Source of the DNA: an uncultured Collinsella sp.
GTDB lineage: Bacteria; Actinomycetota; Coriobacteriia; Coriobacteriales; Coriobacteriaceae
Length of the DNA: 9,385 nucleotides
Assembly (NCBI GenBank): GCA_902470915.1
Contig: CABRIB010000077.1
Span: 1 to 9,385 of the forward strand
Reading direction: 5' to 3'
Shown: positions 1 through 5,782 of the stretch, piece by piece
Position numbering within the stretch: position 1 is the first letter of the stretch
How the letters are laid out: every line of letters begins with the position of its first letter
Position numbers and translations under genes: made by a program
Notes under the pieces: model-generated
Told to the model about the DNA's origin: nothing
What the model saw: the letters and a program-made list of their open reading frames with translations, nothing else
Databases searched by the model: none

Positions 1-46
1 TACACAAGGAGTATCGTCGGCAGCGTCAGATGTGTATAAGAGACAG
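1..46 (+). other. Untrimmed Illumina Nextera adapter (artefact)
   Basis: Bases 1-5 equal the last five bases of the P5 oligo. Bases 6-13 (AAGGAGTA) equal a standard Nextera i5 index, known to me as S507. Bases 14-27 are the Nextera read-1 overhang, and bases 28-46 are the 19-bp Tn5 mosaic end, all in the order found in a finished library molecule. Genomic sequence starts at base 47. This segment is library DNA left in the assembly and should be masked. It is neither a transposon of the organism nor part of a gene. Confidence 0.97.
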
Positions 47-318
47 GCAGTGCCCCCATTCGCCACCATGCCGCTCGCATTGAGGTCGGCAGCAGGGCTT
101 GTCGCGGACTCACCAGAGCCGTTCTCGGCAAGCGGTGCCGCCTGAGCCACAGCCTCGGCAATGCCCTCGGCGCCCTCGGCCCACAGCTGAGCCGGCGTGG
201 TGCCAAAGGCCATCGCGAAGGCCAGGAATGCCACCAGGTAGCGCTTTGCCACGCCGCGCGCGATTACGCCACGGCGACGAAGCGAGGCACGCTGGCACTC
301 GTCCTCAAACATATCCAT
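47..318 (-). CDS. Secreted or surface protein, N-terminal part only (runs off left edge)
   Basis: The frame is open from ATG at 318 down to the adapter junction, giving about 90 residues with no stop, so the C-terminal part is missing. The protein starts MDMFEDECQRASLRRR, with a long basic n-region to about residue 27. A hydrophobic stretch follows (YLVAFLAFAMAFGTT, about 28-42) and then a probable signal peptidase I site near AQLWA-EG (about 47). After it the sequence is Ala/Glu/Gly/Ser-rich, like a linker. The start at 318 has AGGAG at 323-327, 4 nt upstream. An in-frame ATG at 399, with a weaker G-rich site, would add 27 residues. The function cannot be read from this fragment. It is preceded by a cobalamin riboswitch, so a role in B12 capture or in a B12-sparing process is the natural inference. 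In gut bacteria such riboswitches often precede exported B12-binding proteins and ECF/ABC uptake genes. Confidence 0.75.
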
Positions 319-426
319 TTGTCTCCTACTGTCTGTACTTGGAGCGTTGCCTTGAGACTGCCCCACGTCATCGCGCATGTTGCGCTCGAGTTCCCCCATC
401 GGGGTCCCCCTTCCCTCCAGAGCCCT

Positions 427-460
427 ATGCACACCGGCGGCATACGCCGCAGCCGCATGC
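427..460 (-). promoter_or_regulatory. Hairpin in riboswitch leader, possible expression platform
   Basis: An imperfect inverted repeat lies directly 3' of the riboswitch P1 stem in the transcript. The inner stem GCGGC/GCCGC (437-441 with 446-450) has a 4-nt loop, and an outer ATGC/GCAT pairing joins 427-430 with 455-458. No U-run follows, so if this is part of the switch it would act on translation rather than termination. The leader from here to the ATG at 318 contains the G-rich stretch near the alternative ATG at 399, where CCCC-GAT-GGGG could also fold over that start codon. The role is inferred; only the complementarity is seen. Confidence 0.35.
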
Positions 461-461
461 A

Positions 462-634
462 AGATGGGAGGCGATCCGACTTAACCTTAACGGCTCAGGC
501 GCGCCGTCCGATCTGCGACGCGAACATCCCGAGCCAAGAGGAATTACGGTTACTGGTACAGCCGGGGACTTGCACCCCGATTCTCCCAAACGCGCAGGAA
601 AACCGCGCATTCGTGCGTCTCCGCACCACCATCT
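462..634 (-). ncRNA. Cobalamin (adenosylcobalamin-type) riboswitch
   Basis: Read on the minus strand, the element opens and closes with a 6-bp P1 stem: AGATGG at 629-634 pairs with CCATCT at 462-467. In order it then shows a small stem GTGCG-GAGA-CGCAC (613-626); GGGAGAA (581-587), matching the conserved GGGAA; a GGGGTGCAAGTCCCC hairpin (about 565-579), matching the GGTGnAAnTCC segment; and GGCTGTACCAGTAACCGTAA (544-563), the B12-box. It ends in AAGTCGGATCGCCTCCC (466-482), the counterpart of the 3' AGYCRGAAGACCTGCC block. Length and motif order fit the family. AdoCbl binding normally shuts expression off. The controlled gene is the secreted protein starting at 318. A covariance-model (cmsearch) match to the Rfam Cobalamin family would settle it. 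Confidence 0.88.
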
Positions 635-643
635 AGGCCATCG

Positions 644-672
644 ATTATTACCGTCAAAATGGTATCACGCAA
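644..672 (-). promoter_or_regulatory. Probable promoter of the riboswitch transcript
   Basis: On the minus strand TTGCGT (667-672) and AATAAT (644-649) are separated by 17 nt. The predicted start, about 637, lies just outside the riboswitch P1 stem, which ends at 634. An alternative pair, TTGACG (652-657) and TAGATG (630-635) with 16 nt, has a better -35 but would start inside the aptamer. The -35 of the preferred pair overlaps the T-run of the kinase terminator, so the two signals are packed together. Confidence 0.45.
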
Positions 673-698
673 AAGGGCCTCGCACGCAGGCGAAGCCC
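671..698 (-). terminator. Rho-independent terminator after the ABC1 kinase gene
   Basis: On the minus strand GGGCTTCGC (690-698) pairs with GCGAGGCCC (675-683). This is a 9-bp stem with one G-U pair and a 6-nt loop, followed by TTTT (671-674). It lies about 50 nt beyond the kinase stop codon and before the riboswitch promoter, which insulates the two transcription units. Confidence 0.8.
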
Positions 699-749
699 AT
701 GGTAAAAGCTATTGTTTGCGATAGGAAAATGCGGTGACGGTCGCAGACT

Positions 750-2513
750 CTAGTGCTTGCCGCCGTGGCTGTTGAGCCAGATATTGCGGCCCAGCATAAG
801 TGCCAGCACCAGCGCGCTCACGTAGCCCATAAAGCCAATGACTGGGATACCAAACACAACCGGCTCGATGCGCGCGTAGTACACCACCGACGAACCGATA
901 AACAGGCCGGCAATCACAATTGCCATCGACATGCGGTCGATAATTCCGCCCAGCTGTCGCAGCGCCTTATCGCTGCTCATGATCTGCGTGTTTACCTTAA
1001 GCTGTCCGCGCGTGAGCATGCGCGATGCCAAGCCCAGATACTCGGCCGCCTCGAGCGAGCCTTTTGCCGCGCGATAGCTGCTCGCGGCAAGATCGCGCCC
1101 CATTTCGCGGACGCGTGCATAGGTGCTCTTCTCGTTTTTGATGTGCGTCTGGATGATCTGGATCATGTTGACGTTGGGCATGTACTCGGTCAGCAGGCCC
1201 TCAAGCGTCACCATGCCGCGCGCGAACATCGTCACCACGCTCGGCAGCTCAACGTCGTTTTTGCGCGCCAGGTTTAGCAGCGAGGTCAAAAACTCGCCGA
1301 TATCAAGATCTTTAAGGTCAAGACCCGCAAAGTCGGCGACGATAAAGTCCAAGTCGGACAAAAAGGCCGAATGGTCGAGCTCGGCCGAGTCGCCGCGCGT
1401 CACGGCAAAGCGCATGAGCGAATCCTTGAGCTTGGGCACGTCACCCTCGGCCACGGCGAAAATCATGTCCTTGACGATGCCACGGTCGTGGCTCGACATA
1501 CGCCCGACCATGCCCAAGTCGATAAAGTAAACGATGCCGTCCTTGAGAATGATGTTTCCCGCATGCGGGTCGGCATGGAAAAAGCCGTCATCAAGCACCT
1601 GCGACGAGTAGTCCTCGACAATCGCGGCACCGATCTTTTCCAAGTCATAGCCCTCGGCCACCAAGCGTTCAGGATCGGCGATCGAAATGCCGTCGACGTA
1701 GTCCATAACCACCACGTGTTCGGTGCACAGGTCCAGATAGGATTTAGGGCACGTCACGCCATGAACGCTCTTATGGAACTCGTAGAAGTCGTTGAGGTTT
1801 TTGGCCTCGGCCAAAAAGTTGGTCTCCTCGCGAAACGAGGTCCACAGCTCCTCGACCACGCCGTGCAGGTCAACGAATTGATCGGTGTTGACGAACTTGG
1901 AAACGATACGCACCACCGAGCGGATGATATCGATGTCCTGCGCCATAACCTGCTGCGCACCGGGGCGCTGCACCTTGACGGCCACATCCTCGCCCGTCAC
2001 CAGACGAGCGCGGTGCACCTGCGCGAGCGATGCGCTACCAAGCGGATTGGGATCGATCGCATCGAACATCTCCCCCAGGCGCAGGCCGTATTCTTCCTCC
2101 AGACAGCGAAGCACTACCTCGTACGGCACCGGCTCCACGTCGGAGCGCAGACGACGCAGCTCGTCGCAAAAGCGTTGCGGCAGAATCTCGGACCGGTTGG
2201 CCAGAATCTGCCCCATCTTGACGAACATAGGGCCGAGTTCCTCGAGCAGGCGGCGCAAACGAACCGGCGTGAGGTTATCCCACACGCGGTACTTTTTGAC
2301 CAGGCGAACAATCTGCCCAATGCGTTCGCGACGACCCGCCGGCGTGAGCTGGTATTCCTCGTCCGGTGCCATCGCGTCGGGCTCCTCGGGCACCATATCG
2401 ACAGCGCGTGGCTTCTTGCGAGCGCCCGAGACGGCAGCGTCGACCTCATCGACAACCGCCGCCTCGTCACCCAGAGGATCTAGATTGTTGTAATCGGTGG
2501 TGGAATCTGCCAT
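750..2513 (-). CDS. ABC1/UbiB/AarF-family atypical protein kinase-like membrane protein
   Basis: The 587-residue product shows the ABC1 family signatures in order: KxGQ (KMGQ, 99-102), a Ser/Ala-rich nucleotide loop (GSASLAQVH, 159-167) with VAVKVQRPG and Lys180, a conserved Glu region (FREETNFLAEA), the catalytic loop HADPHAGN (313-320), and the metal-binding DLG (332-334). Two hydrophobic helices (about 528-547 and 552-577) form a C-terminal membrane anchor, as in UbiB and human ADCK proteins. The N-terminal ~60 residues are acidic and probably disordered. Family members have ATPase activity and act in isoprenoid-lipid or quinone biology. No quinone gene is in the window and the substrate here is unknown. 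The gene starts 8 nt after the stop of the phasin-like gene and has only a weak ribosome site, which suggests translational coupling. A hairpin terminator follows. Length is normal and all key residues are present. Confidence 0.93.
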   Translation of the reverse strand: MADSTTDYNNLDPLGDEAAVVDEVDAAVSGARKKPRAVDMVPEEPDAMAPDEEYQLTPAGRRERIGQIVRLVKKYRVWDNLTPVRLRRLLEELGPMFVKMGQILANRSEILPQRFCDELRRLRSDVEPVPYEVVLRCLEEEYGLRLGEMFDAIDPNPLGSASLAQVHRARLVTGEDVAVKVQRPGAQQVMAQDIDIIRSVVRIVSKFVNTDQFVDLHGVVEELWTSFREETNFLAEAKNLNDFYEFHKSVHGVTCPKSYLDLCTEHVVVMDYVDGISIADPERLVAEGYDLEKIGAAIVEDYSSQVLDDGFFHADPHAGNIILKDGIVYFIDLGMVGRMSSHDRGIVKDMIFAVAEGDVPKLKDSLMRFAVTRGDSAELDHSAFLSDLDFIVADFAGLDLKDLDIGEFLTSLLNLARKNDVELPSVVTMFARGMVTLEGLLTEYMPNVNMIQIIQTHIKNEKSTYARVREMGRDLAASSYRAAKGSLEAAEYLGLASRMLTRGQLKVNTQIMSSDKALRQLGGIIDRMSMAIVIAGLFIGSSVVYYARIEPVVFGIPVIGFMGYVSALVLALMLGRNIWLNSHGGKH

Positions 2514-2521
2514 CTGCGCTG

Positions 2522-2938
2522 CTACTCGGCCTCTTCGGTATCCTTCGCATCGTCGGGCTCAACGGACTCGACGGGCACCGAGGTCACGTTGTCCTCGACC
2601 GAATCGACGATGTCGCGCACATGGGCCAGGAAGGCCGTACGCTCGGGCGCAGTCATAACGCGGACGCGAGCCAGAATGAGCTCGTCGAGCACGCGTTGGG
2701 CCGCGGTCTCGCCCTGCATGCCCAGACGCTCGGTCAGGTCGGAGATGGTACCGCCGGCCTGCTCGAACATGTCGGACACACTGCGGGCGATATCGGGGGT
2801 GGCGGTGTCCTTGCGGACCTGCTCGCCTTTGGTATTAAGGTCGTCGAGGACCTTCTTGCCGCCTTCAACAGCAACGGCGGCAGCGCCAAAGCCCACGTTA
2901 ATGGCGCCGTTAACAAGCTGATCGAGTTTCATAACCAT
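2522..2938 (-). CDS. Small phasin-like helical protein
   Basis: The product has 138 residues and begins MVMKLDQLVNGAINVGFGAAAVAVEGGKKVLDDL. A short Ala/Gly hydrophobic segment leads into charged, Lys/Asp/Glu-rich helix, and the tail is strongly acidic (about the last 20 residues). This plan resembles short proteins annotated as phasin family or PHA-synthesis-regulator phasin, which have a small amphipathic or membrane-associating start and a helical body; the resemblance is weak and by pattern only. The frame extends 4 codons further to a TTG at 2950, but GGAG (2945-2948) lies 6 nt before the ATG at 2938, and the longer start would place that site inside the gene, so ATG 2938 is chosen. The gene directly precedes, and is probably co-translated with, the ABC1 kinase, so the two may work together at the membrane. 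Confidence 0.8.
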   Translation of the reverse strand: MVMKLDQLVNGAINVGFGAAAVAVEGGKKVLDDLNTKGEQVRKDTATPDIARSVSDMFEQAGGTISDLTERLGMQGETAAQRVLDELILARVRVMTAPERTAFLAHVRDIVDSVEDNVTSVPVESVEPDDAKDTEEAE

Positions 2939-2973
2939 GGTTGTCTCCAATCACAAACAACTGCATTGGCGTT

Positions 2974-3003
2974 CTTGTACCCAAGATTGAGTGAAAGCGA
3001 CAA
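2974..3003 (-). promoter_or_regulatory. Possible promoter of the phasin-like/ABC1 operon
   Basis: On the minus strand TTGTCG (2998-3003) and TACAAG (2974-2979) are separated by 18 nt, each matching 4 of 6 consensus bases. The site lies in the ~100-nt gap after the C69 peptidase gene. No clear terminator separates that gene from this pair; GGGATTTCCC (3029-3038) is a weak repeat without a T-run, so readthrough is also possible. Confidence 0.28.
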
Positions 3004-3037
3004 AGCGTTTTAGCACTATTCGATCGACGGGAAATCC

Positions 3038-4561
3038 CTACCTCACGTTGTCGTTCATCGCGAAAGAGTTCTTCATGGCGCAGCTCGTGGTGTAGAGCAC
3101 CTTGCCCAGCAGGGCATCGGTCTCCACGCGCACAAGCTCGGCAAAGGCCTCGTTGGCGCGTGCAAGCTCGGCAGGCACCTCGGCCTCGGGTAGCGCGGCT
3201 ACGGCAGCATCGACGTCATGGATCTGCTTGTGGCCCATGCCACCGACCTTCTCCTGATAATCCTCGACCGCGCGACCGCACTCATGGAAGCGGACGTCGG
3301 CCAGGGCGCCGATCAGGCGGTTGGCCCAGTAGAAGTTTTCGGACGTCACGCGAGCCTGCGTGTCGGCATAGTACTCGGGCATGGTCTCGACGTTGGCGTA
3401 CAGCGGGACCAGCGCGTTAAACGAGTTGGAGCCAAAGGCCATCCACTGCACGGCGCGATACGCCGGCTGCGCATAGGGGCGCAGCTGCAACACGGCGAGC
3501 TGGCTGTTGCGGTTGATGCCGATGGGGCGATAGGCGCCGCGCGTGGCGGGCGTGCCCTTACTGCCGTAGCAGTCGTACTCCGTGCCCTGGTAGTGGCTCG
3601 AGAGTACGTACTTAATGTCCTCGATGGTCACCTTGCGCTCGGGCACACGGCTCCAGGGGATGTCGTCGCTCTCGGGCGTGTAGTCGGCGTCGGGGCCGTC
3701 CCACACATCGCTGGGGTTGAGGCAGCGCTGCATGTACCAGGCGCGCGGCGTGTTGTAGACGTGGTCGCTGTCGCTGTGCGAGCCAAAGGCCTCGCGCGGG
3801 TTAAAGACCGTCGCCGGGCCGTCGCCCTCGACGCCCAGCGTCAAGTCCAGATGCCACTCGGCCATCCAGGCGCGCAGGTCGGCGGAGCACATGTGGTCGG
3901 CCTGGTCGCCCTCGGCGTCGTCCAGGTCAAAGCTGTCGATACCCAGCTGGTTAGGCATGGTCACATAGGCGTCGTCGGGCACGCGCTTGGCGATCCAGTG
4001 ATGGCCGCCGATGGTCTCGAGCCACCAGATCTCGTCCACGTCGCTAAAGGCGATGCCGTTGTTCTCGTAGGTGCCGTAGCGCTCGAGCAGGTCGCCCAGG
4101 ATACGGACGCCGTCGCGGGCGGACTTGGCATACGGCAGGACCAGGGTCACCATGTCCTCCTCGCCCAGGCCACCAGGCTGCGCCGGCACATAGCCGTCCT
4201 CACCCTCGTTGCCCTTGGCGGGCACGTAGTCCACGAGCGGATCGGCGCCGCGAACGCGCTCGTTGGTGGTGAGCGTCTCGGTTGCGGACATGCCAACATT
4301 GAGCTCGTTGAAGCCCGCCTCGGCCCAGATGCCGTGACCGGGAATAACATCGGGGACGCTCGTGTAGCGCATGGGGTTGTCGGGCAGCTCAACGGTCAGG
4401 TGGCTCAGGACGCTCGTATAGACGCGCGGCTGCTCGTCGGGATGCACCACGCGCATGCGCTTGGGCTCAAATACCCCGGTGGACGAGTCCTCATTGCGGG
4501 CGACAAGCGTCGACCCGTCGTAGCTCGCATTCTTACCAACCAAAATCGTTGTGCACGGCAT
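3038..4561 (-). CDS. C69-family dipeptidase (Ntn hydrolase, PepD-type)
   Basis: The 507-residue product begins MPCTTILVGKNASYDGSTLVARNED, the typical start of peptidase family C69. The Cys (residue 3) is the expected nucleophile, exposed after removal of the first residues, as in other N-terminal nucleophile hydrolases. Other family-like segments are the GHGIWAEAGFNELNVGMSATET block and NENxxW-type aromatic patches such as DEIWWLETIGGHHWIAKRVPDD. The length fits the ~470-510 residues of the family. There is no signal peptide, so it is probably cytosolic and cleaves dipeptides from imported or recycled peptides. An ATG two codons upstream (4567) directly abuts AAGGAGG (4568-4574), whereas the ATG at 4561 lies 6 nt from it, so 4561 is chosen; this also puts Cys at position 3. 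Three phased repeats upstream suggest activator control. Confidence 0.93.
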   Translation of the reverse strand: MPCTTILVGKNASYDGSTLVARNEDSSTGVFEPKRMRVVHPDEQPRVYTSVLSHLTVELPDNPMRYTSVPDVIPGHGIWAEAGFNELNVGMSATETLTTNERVRGADPLVDYVPAKGNEGEDGYVPAQPGGLGEEDMVTLVLPYAKSARDGVRILGDLLERYGTYENNGIAFSDVDEIWWLETIGGHHWIAKRVPDDAYVTMPNQLGIDSFDLDDAEGDQADHMCSADLRAWMAEWHLDLTLGVEGDGPATVFNPREAFGSHSDSDHVYNTPRAWYMQRCLNPSDVWDGPDADYTPESDDIPWSRVPERKVTIEDIKYVLSSHYQGTEYDCYGSKGTPATRGAYRPIGINRNSQLAVLQLRPYAQPAYRAVQWMAFGSNSFNALVPLYANVETMPEYYADTQARVTSENFYWANRLIGALADVRFHECGRAVEDYQEKVGGMGHKQIHDVDAAVAALPEAEVPAELARANEAFAELVRVETDALLGKVLYTTSCAMKNSFAMNDNVR

Positions 4562-4597
4562 GCGCATCCTCCTTGAGCGAAGAAATCAAACGGCAAC

Positions 4598-4626
4598 AGT
4601 GTATCGCTTCGGCACAAAAGGGCGAA
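4598..4626 (-). promoter_or_regulatory. Possible activator-dependent promoter of the C69 peptidase gene
   Basis: On the minus strand TACACT (4598-4603) is a fair -10 element. The -35 position 17 nt upstream (TTCGCC, 4621-4626) is poor. Transcription would start near 4591, giving a 30-nt leader to the AAGGAGG site. A weak -35 next to phased repeats (4632-4658) is what a promoter needing an activator looks like; this reading is inferred. Confidence 0.33.
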
Positions 4627-4631
4627 ACCAC

Positions 4632-4658
4632 GACCCCTCGAGACCCCTCAGGACCCCT
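4632..4658 (-). repeat. Three GACCCCT direct repeats at exact 10-bp period, candidate operator
   Basis: GACCCCT occurs at 4632-4638, 4642-4648 and 4652-4658, so every copy starts 10 bp after the last, on the same face of the DNA helix. On the strand of the C69 gene the unit reads AGGGGTC. The block spans about -41 to -67 relative to the start of transcription predicted for that gene, where class II activators bind. The regulator is unknown. Confidence 0.6.
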
Positions 4659-4659
4659 G

Positions 4660-4887
4660 TGTGCAAAAAATGCCAAATATGAGTACTGTCACCAATTTAG
4701 TAGTAGCAAATTTCCTTATAACGAGTGCCAGAAATCCCCATTTGTCCAAAAGCAAGATAACGTTATTCCCCATAGGTTCAATAAAATGGGCTCCCTAGCG
4801 ATAATGAATATCGCTAGGGAGCCCAAATCTCATAAAATATATGTGACTATCTTGGCAACAGTACTCATATTTGACGTTTTTTGCACA
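4660..4887. repeat. Inverted repeat with 30-bp arms around an AT-rich core
   Basis: The left arm (4660-4689) starts TGTGCAAAAAATGCCAAAT, and the right arm (4858-4887), read on the other strand, starts TGTGCAAAAAACGTCAAAT. The arms match at 28 of 30 positions, with looser similarity (CCAA..TAGT) for about a further 12 bp inward. The ~168-bp core is far more AT-rich than the genes and contains no ORF worth calling, only the terminator hairpin described separately. No target-site duplication is visible outside the arms. It could be a small non-autonomous mobile element (MITE-like), or two opposed copies of a regulatory sequence. Confidence 0.8.
4780..4825 (-). terminator. Terminator of the fchA-folD operon, 17-bp perfect stem
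   Basis: The arms 4787-4803 and 4809-4825 are perfectly complementary over 17 bp (TGGGCTCCCTAGCGATA), with a 5-nt loop at 4804-4808. On the minus strand the hairpin is followed by TTTTATT (4780-4786), so it ends minus-strand transcripts. It lies about 100 nt past the folD stop codon, inside the 30-bp inverted repeat. There is no T-run on the plus-strand side. Confidence 0.8.
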
Positions 4888-4898
4888 GCGGGTATATA
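4871..4898 (+). promoter_or_regulatory. Possible promoter antisense to folD
   Basis: TTGACG (4871-4876) and TATATA (4893-4898) are separated by 16 nt on the plus strand. The -35 lies in the right arm of the inverted repeat and the -10 just outside it. Transcription would run into the 3' end of folD on the opposite strand. The evidence is a motif match only. Confidence 0.3.
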
Positions 4899-4925
4899 GC
4901 TGACCCTCTATACAGCCCAAAACGC

Positions 4926-5780
4926 CTATTTCGATGCACGCTCCGCTGCCTCGATCACGTGTTTGGCGAGAATCGCCGTCGTTACAGCCCCCACGCCGCC
5001 CGGCACGGGAGTAATTGCGCCAACAACCGGCTCCGCAGCATCAAAATCAACGTCGCCGACCAGTTTTCCAGCGGCCTCATCCCAATTAATGCCAACATCG
5101 ATGACTGTCTGGCCCCCACGAACCGCATCCGCGCCAATCGTGCGCGCGCGTCCAACGGCCGCAACCACAATATCAGCCGCACGGCACTCGGCAGCCAAGT
5201 CGCGCGTATGCGTGTGGCACGTCGTCACCGTGGCATTGCGAGCCGTAAGCATGGCGGCAACGGGACGACCGATCACCAGCGACCGACCGACGACCGCGAC
5301 CTTTGCCCCATCCAGCTCAACGTCGTAATGGTCCAGCAACGCCAACACGGCCTCGGCCGTGCAGGGAGCAAAGCCCTCGCCTCGCCCCGAAAGCGTGGTA
5401 AGCAGCGAGGCCGGTGTCATGGAGTCAACGTCCTTGGCGGGATCGAGCGCTGCGGCGACGGCGTTCTCGTCAAGGCCGGCGGGCAGCGGGCGGAACATCA
5501 GACAGCCATGAACAGCCGAATCGGTATTGATGTCCTCGACGGCCATCAACAGCTCGTCCTGCGAAACATCGGCAGGAAGCAAAACGCGGCGAGCCTCAAT
5601 GCCAACCTTCTCGCAGCGCTTGAGGGCACCGCGCTCGTAGGACAGGTCGTCCTCGCGCTCGCCCACACGAACGATGGCCAGCGTCGGTACAACACCGCGC
5701 TCGCGCAGGGCTGCACAGCGAGCAGCAAGTTCCTCGGTCAAAGCGCGAGCAACGGGAGCACCCTTCAGCAGTTCAGCCAT
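4926..5780 (-). CDS. folD: Methylene-THF dehydrogenase FolD, variant active site
   Basis: The 284-residue product is FolD-like throughout. It has the N-terminal folate domain, GCLMFRPLPAGLD (92-104), KDVDSMTP (116-123), the Rossmann motif VVGRSLVIGRP (163-173), VIDVGIN (226-232) and the C-terminal TPVPGGVGAVT (257-267). FolD normally both oxidises methylene-THF and hydrolyses methenyl-THF. Here a gapless match to the E. coli YVASKRKACEEVG segment gives YERGALKRCEKVG. Tyr48 and Cys56 are kept, but the catalytic Lys is Ala52. The Gln of VQLPLP is Phe96, followed by Arg97, while Asp119 is kept. These changes predict loss of cyclohydrolase and possible retention of dehydrogenase. The frame could start at 5846, but ATG 5780 has GAGG about 6 nt upstream and gives the normal family length. 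It starts 2 nt after the fchA stop. Confidence 0.93.
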   Translation of the reverse strand: MAELLKGAPVARALTEELAARCAALRERGVVPTLAIVRVGEREDDLSYERGALKRCEKVGIEARRVLLPADVSQDELLMAVEDINTDSAVHGCLMFRPLPAGLDENAVAAALDPAKDVDSMTPASLLTTLSGRGEGFAPCTAEAVLALLDHYDVELDGAKVAVVGRSLVIGRPVAAMLTARNATVTTCHTHTRDLAAECRAADIVVAAVGRARTIGADAVRGGQTVIDVGINWDEAAGKLVGDVDFDAAEPVVGAITPVPGGVGAVTTAILAKHVIEAAERASK

Positions 5781-5782
5781 GG

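Noticed and set aside
28..46. Tn5-type transposon end
   Set aside because: The mosaic end is joined to the synthetic overhang and index on its left, so it comes from library preparation and not from a resident transposon.
99..737. 212-residue plus-strand ORF
   Set aside because: It is Pro/Arg/His-rich, lacks a ribosome site, and lies antisense to the secreted-protein start and the riboswitch, both of which have direct support.
1371..2483. 370-residue plus-strand ORF opposite the ABC1 kinase
   Set aside because: It is a mirror frame of a GC-rich gene. The opposite strand carries every ABC1 motif, and this frame has none of its own.
3218..4576. 452-residue plus-strand ORF opposite the C69 peptidase
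   Set aside because: It is a Val/Ala/Gly/His-rich antisense frame with no start signal; the minus-strand protein is a clear C69 member.
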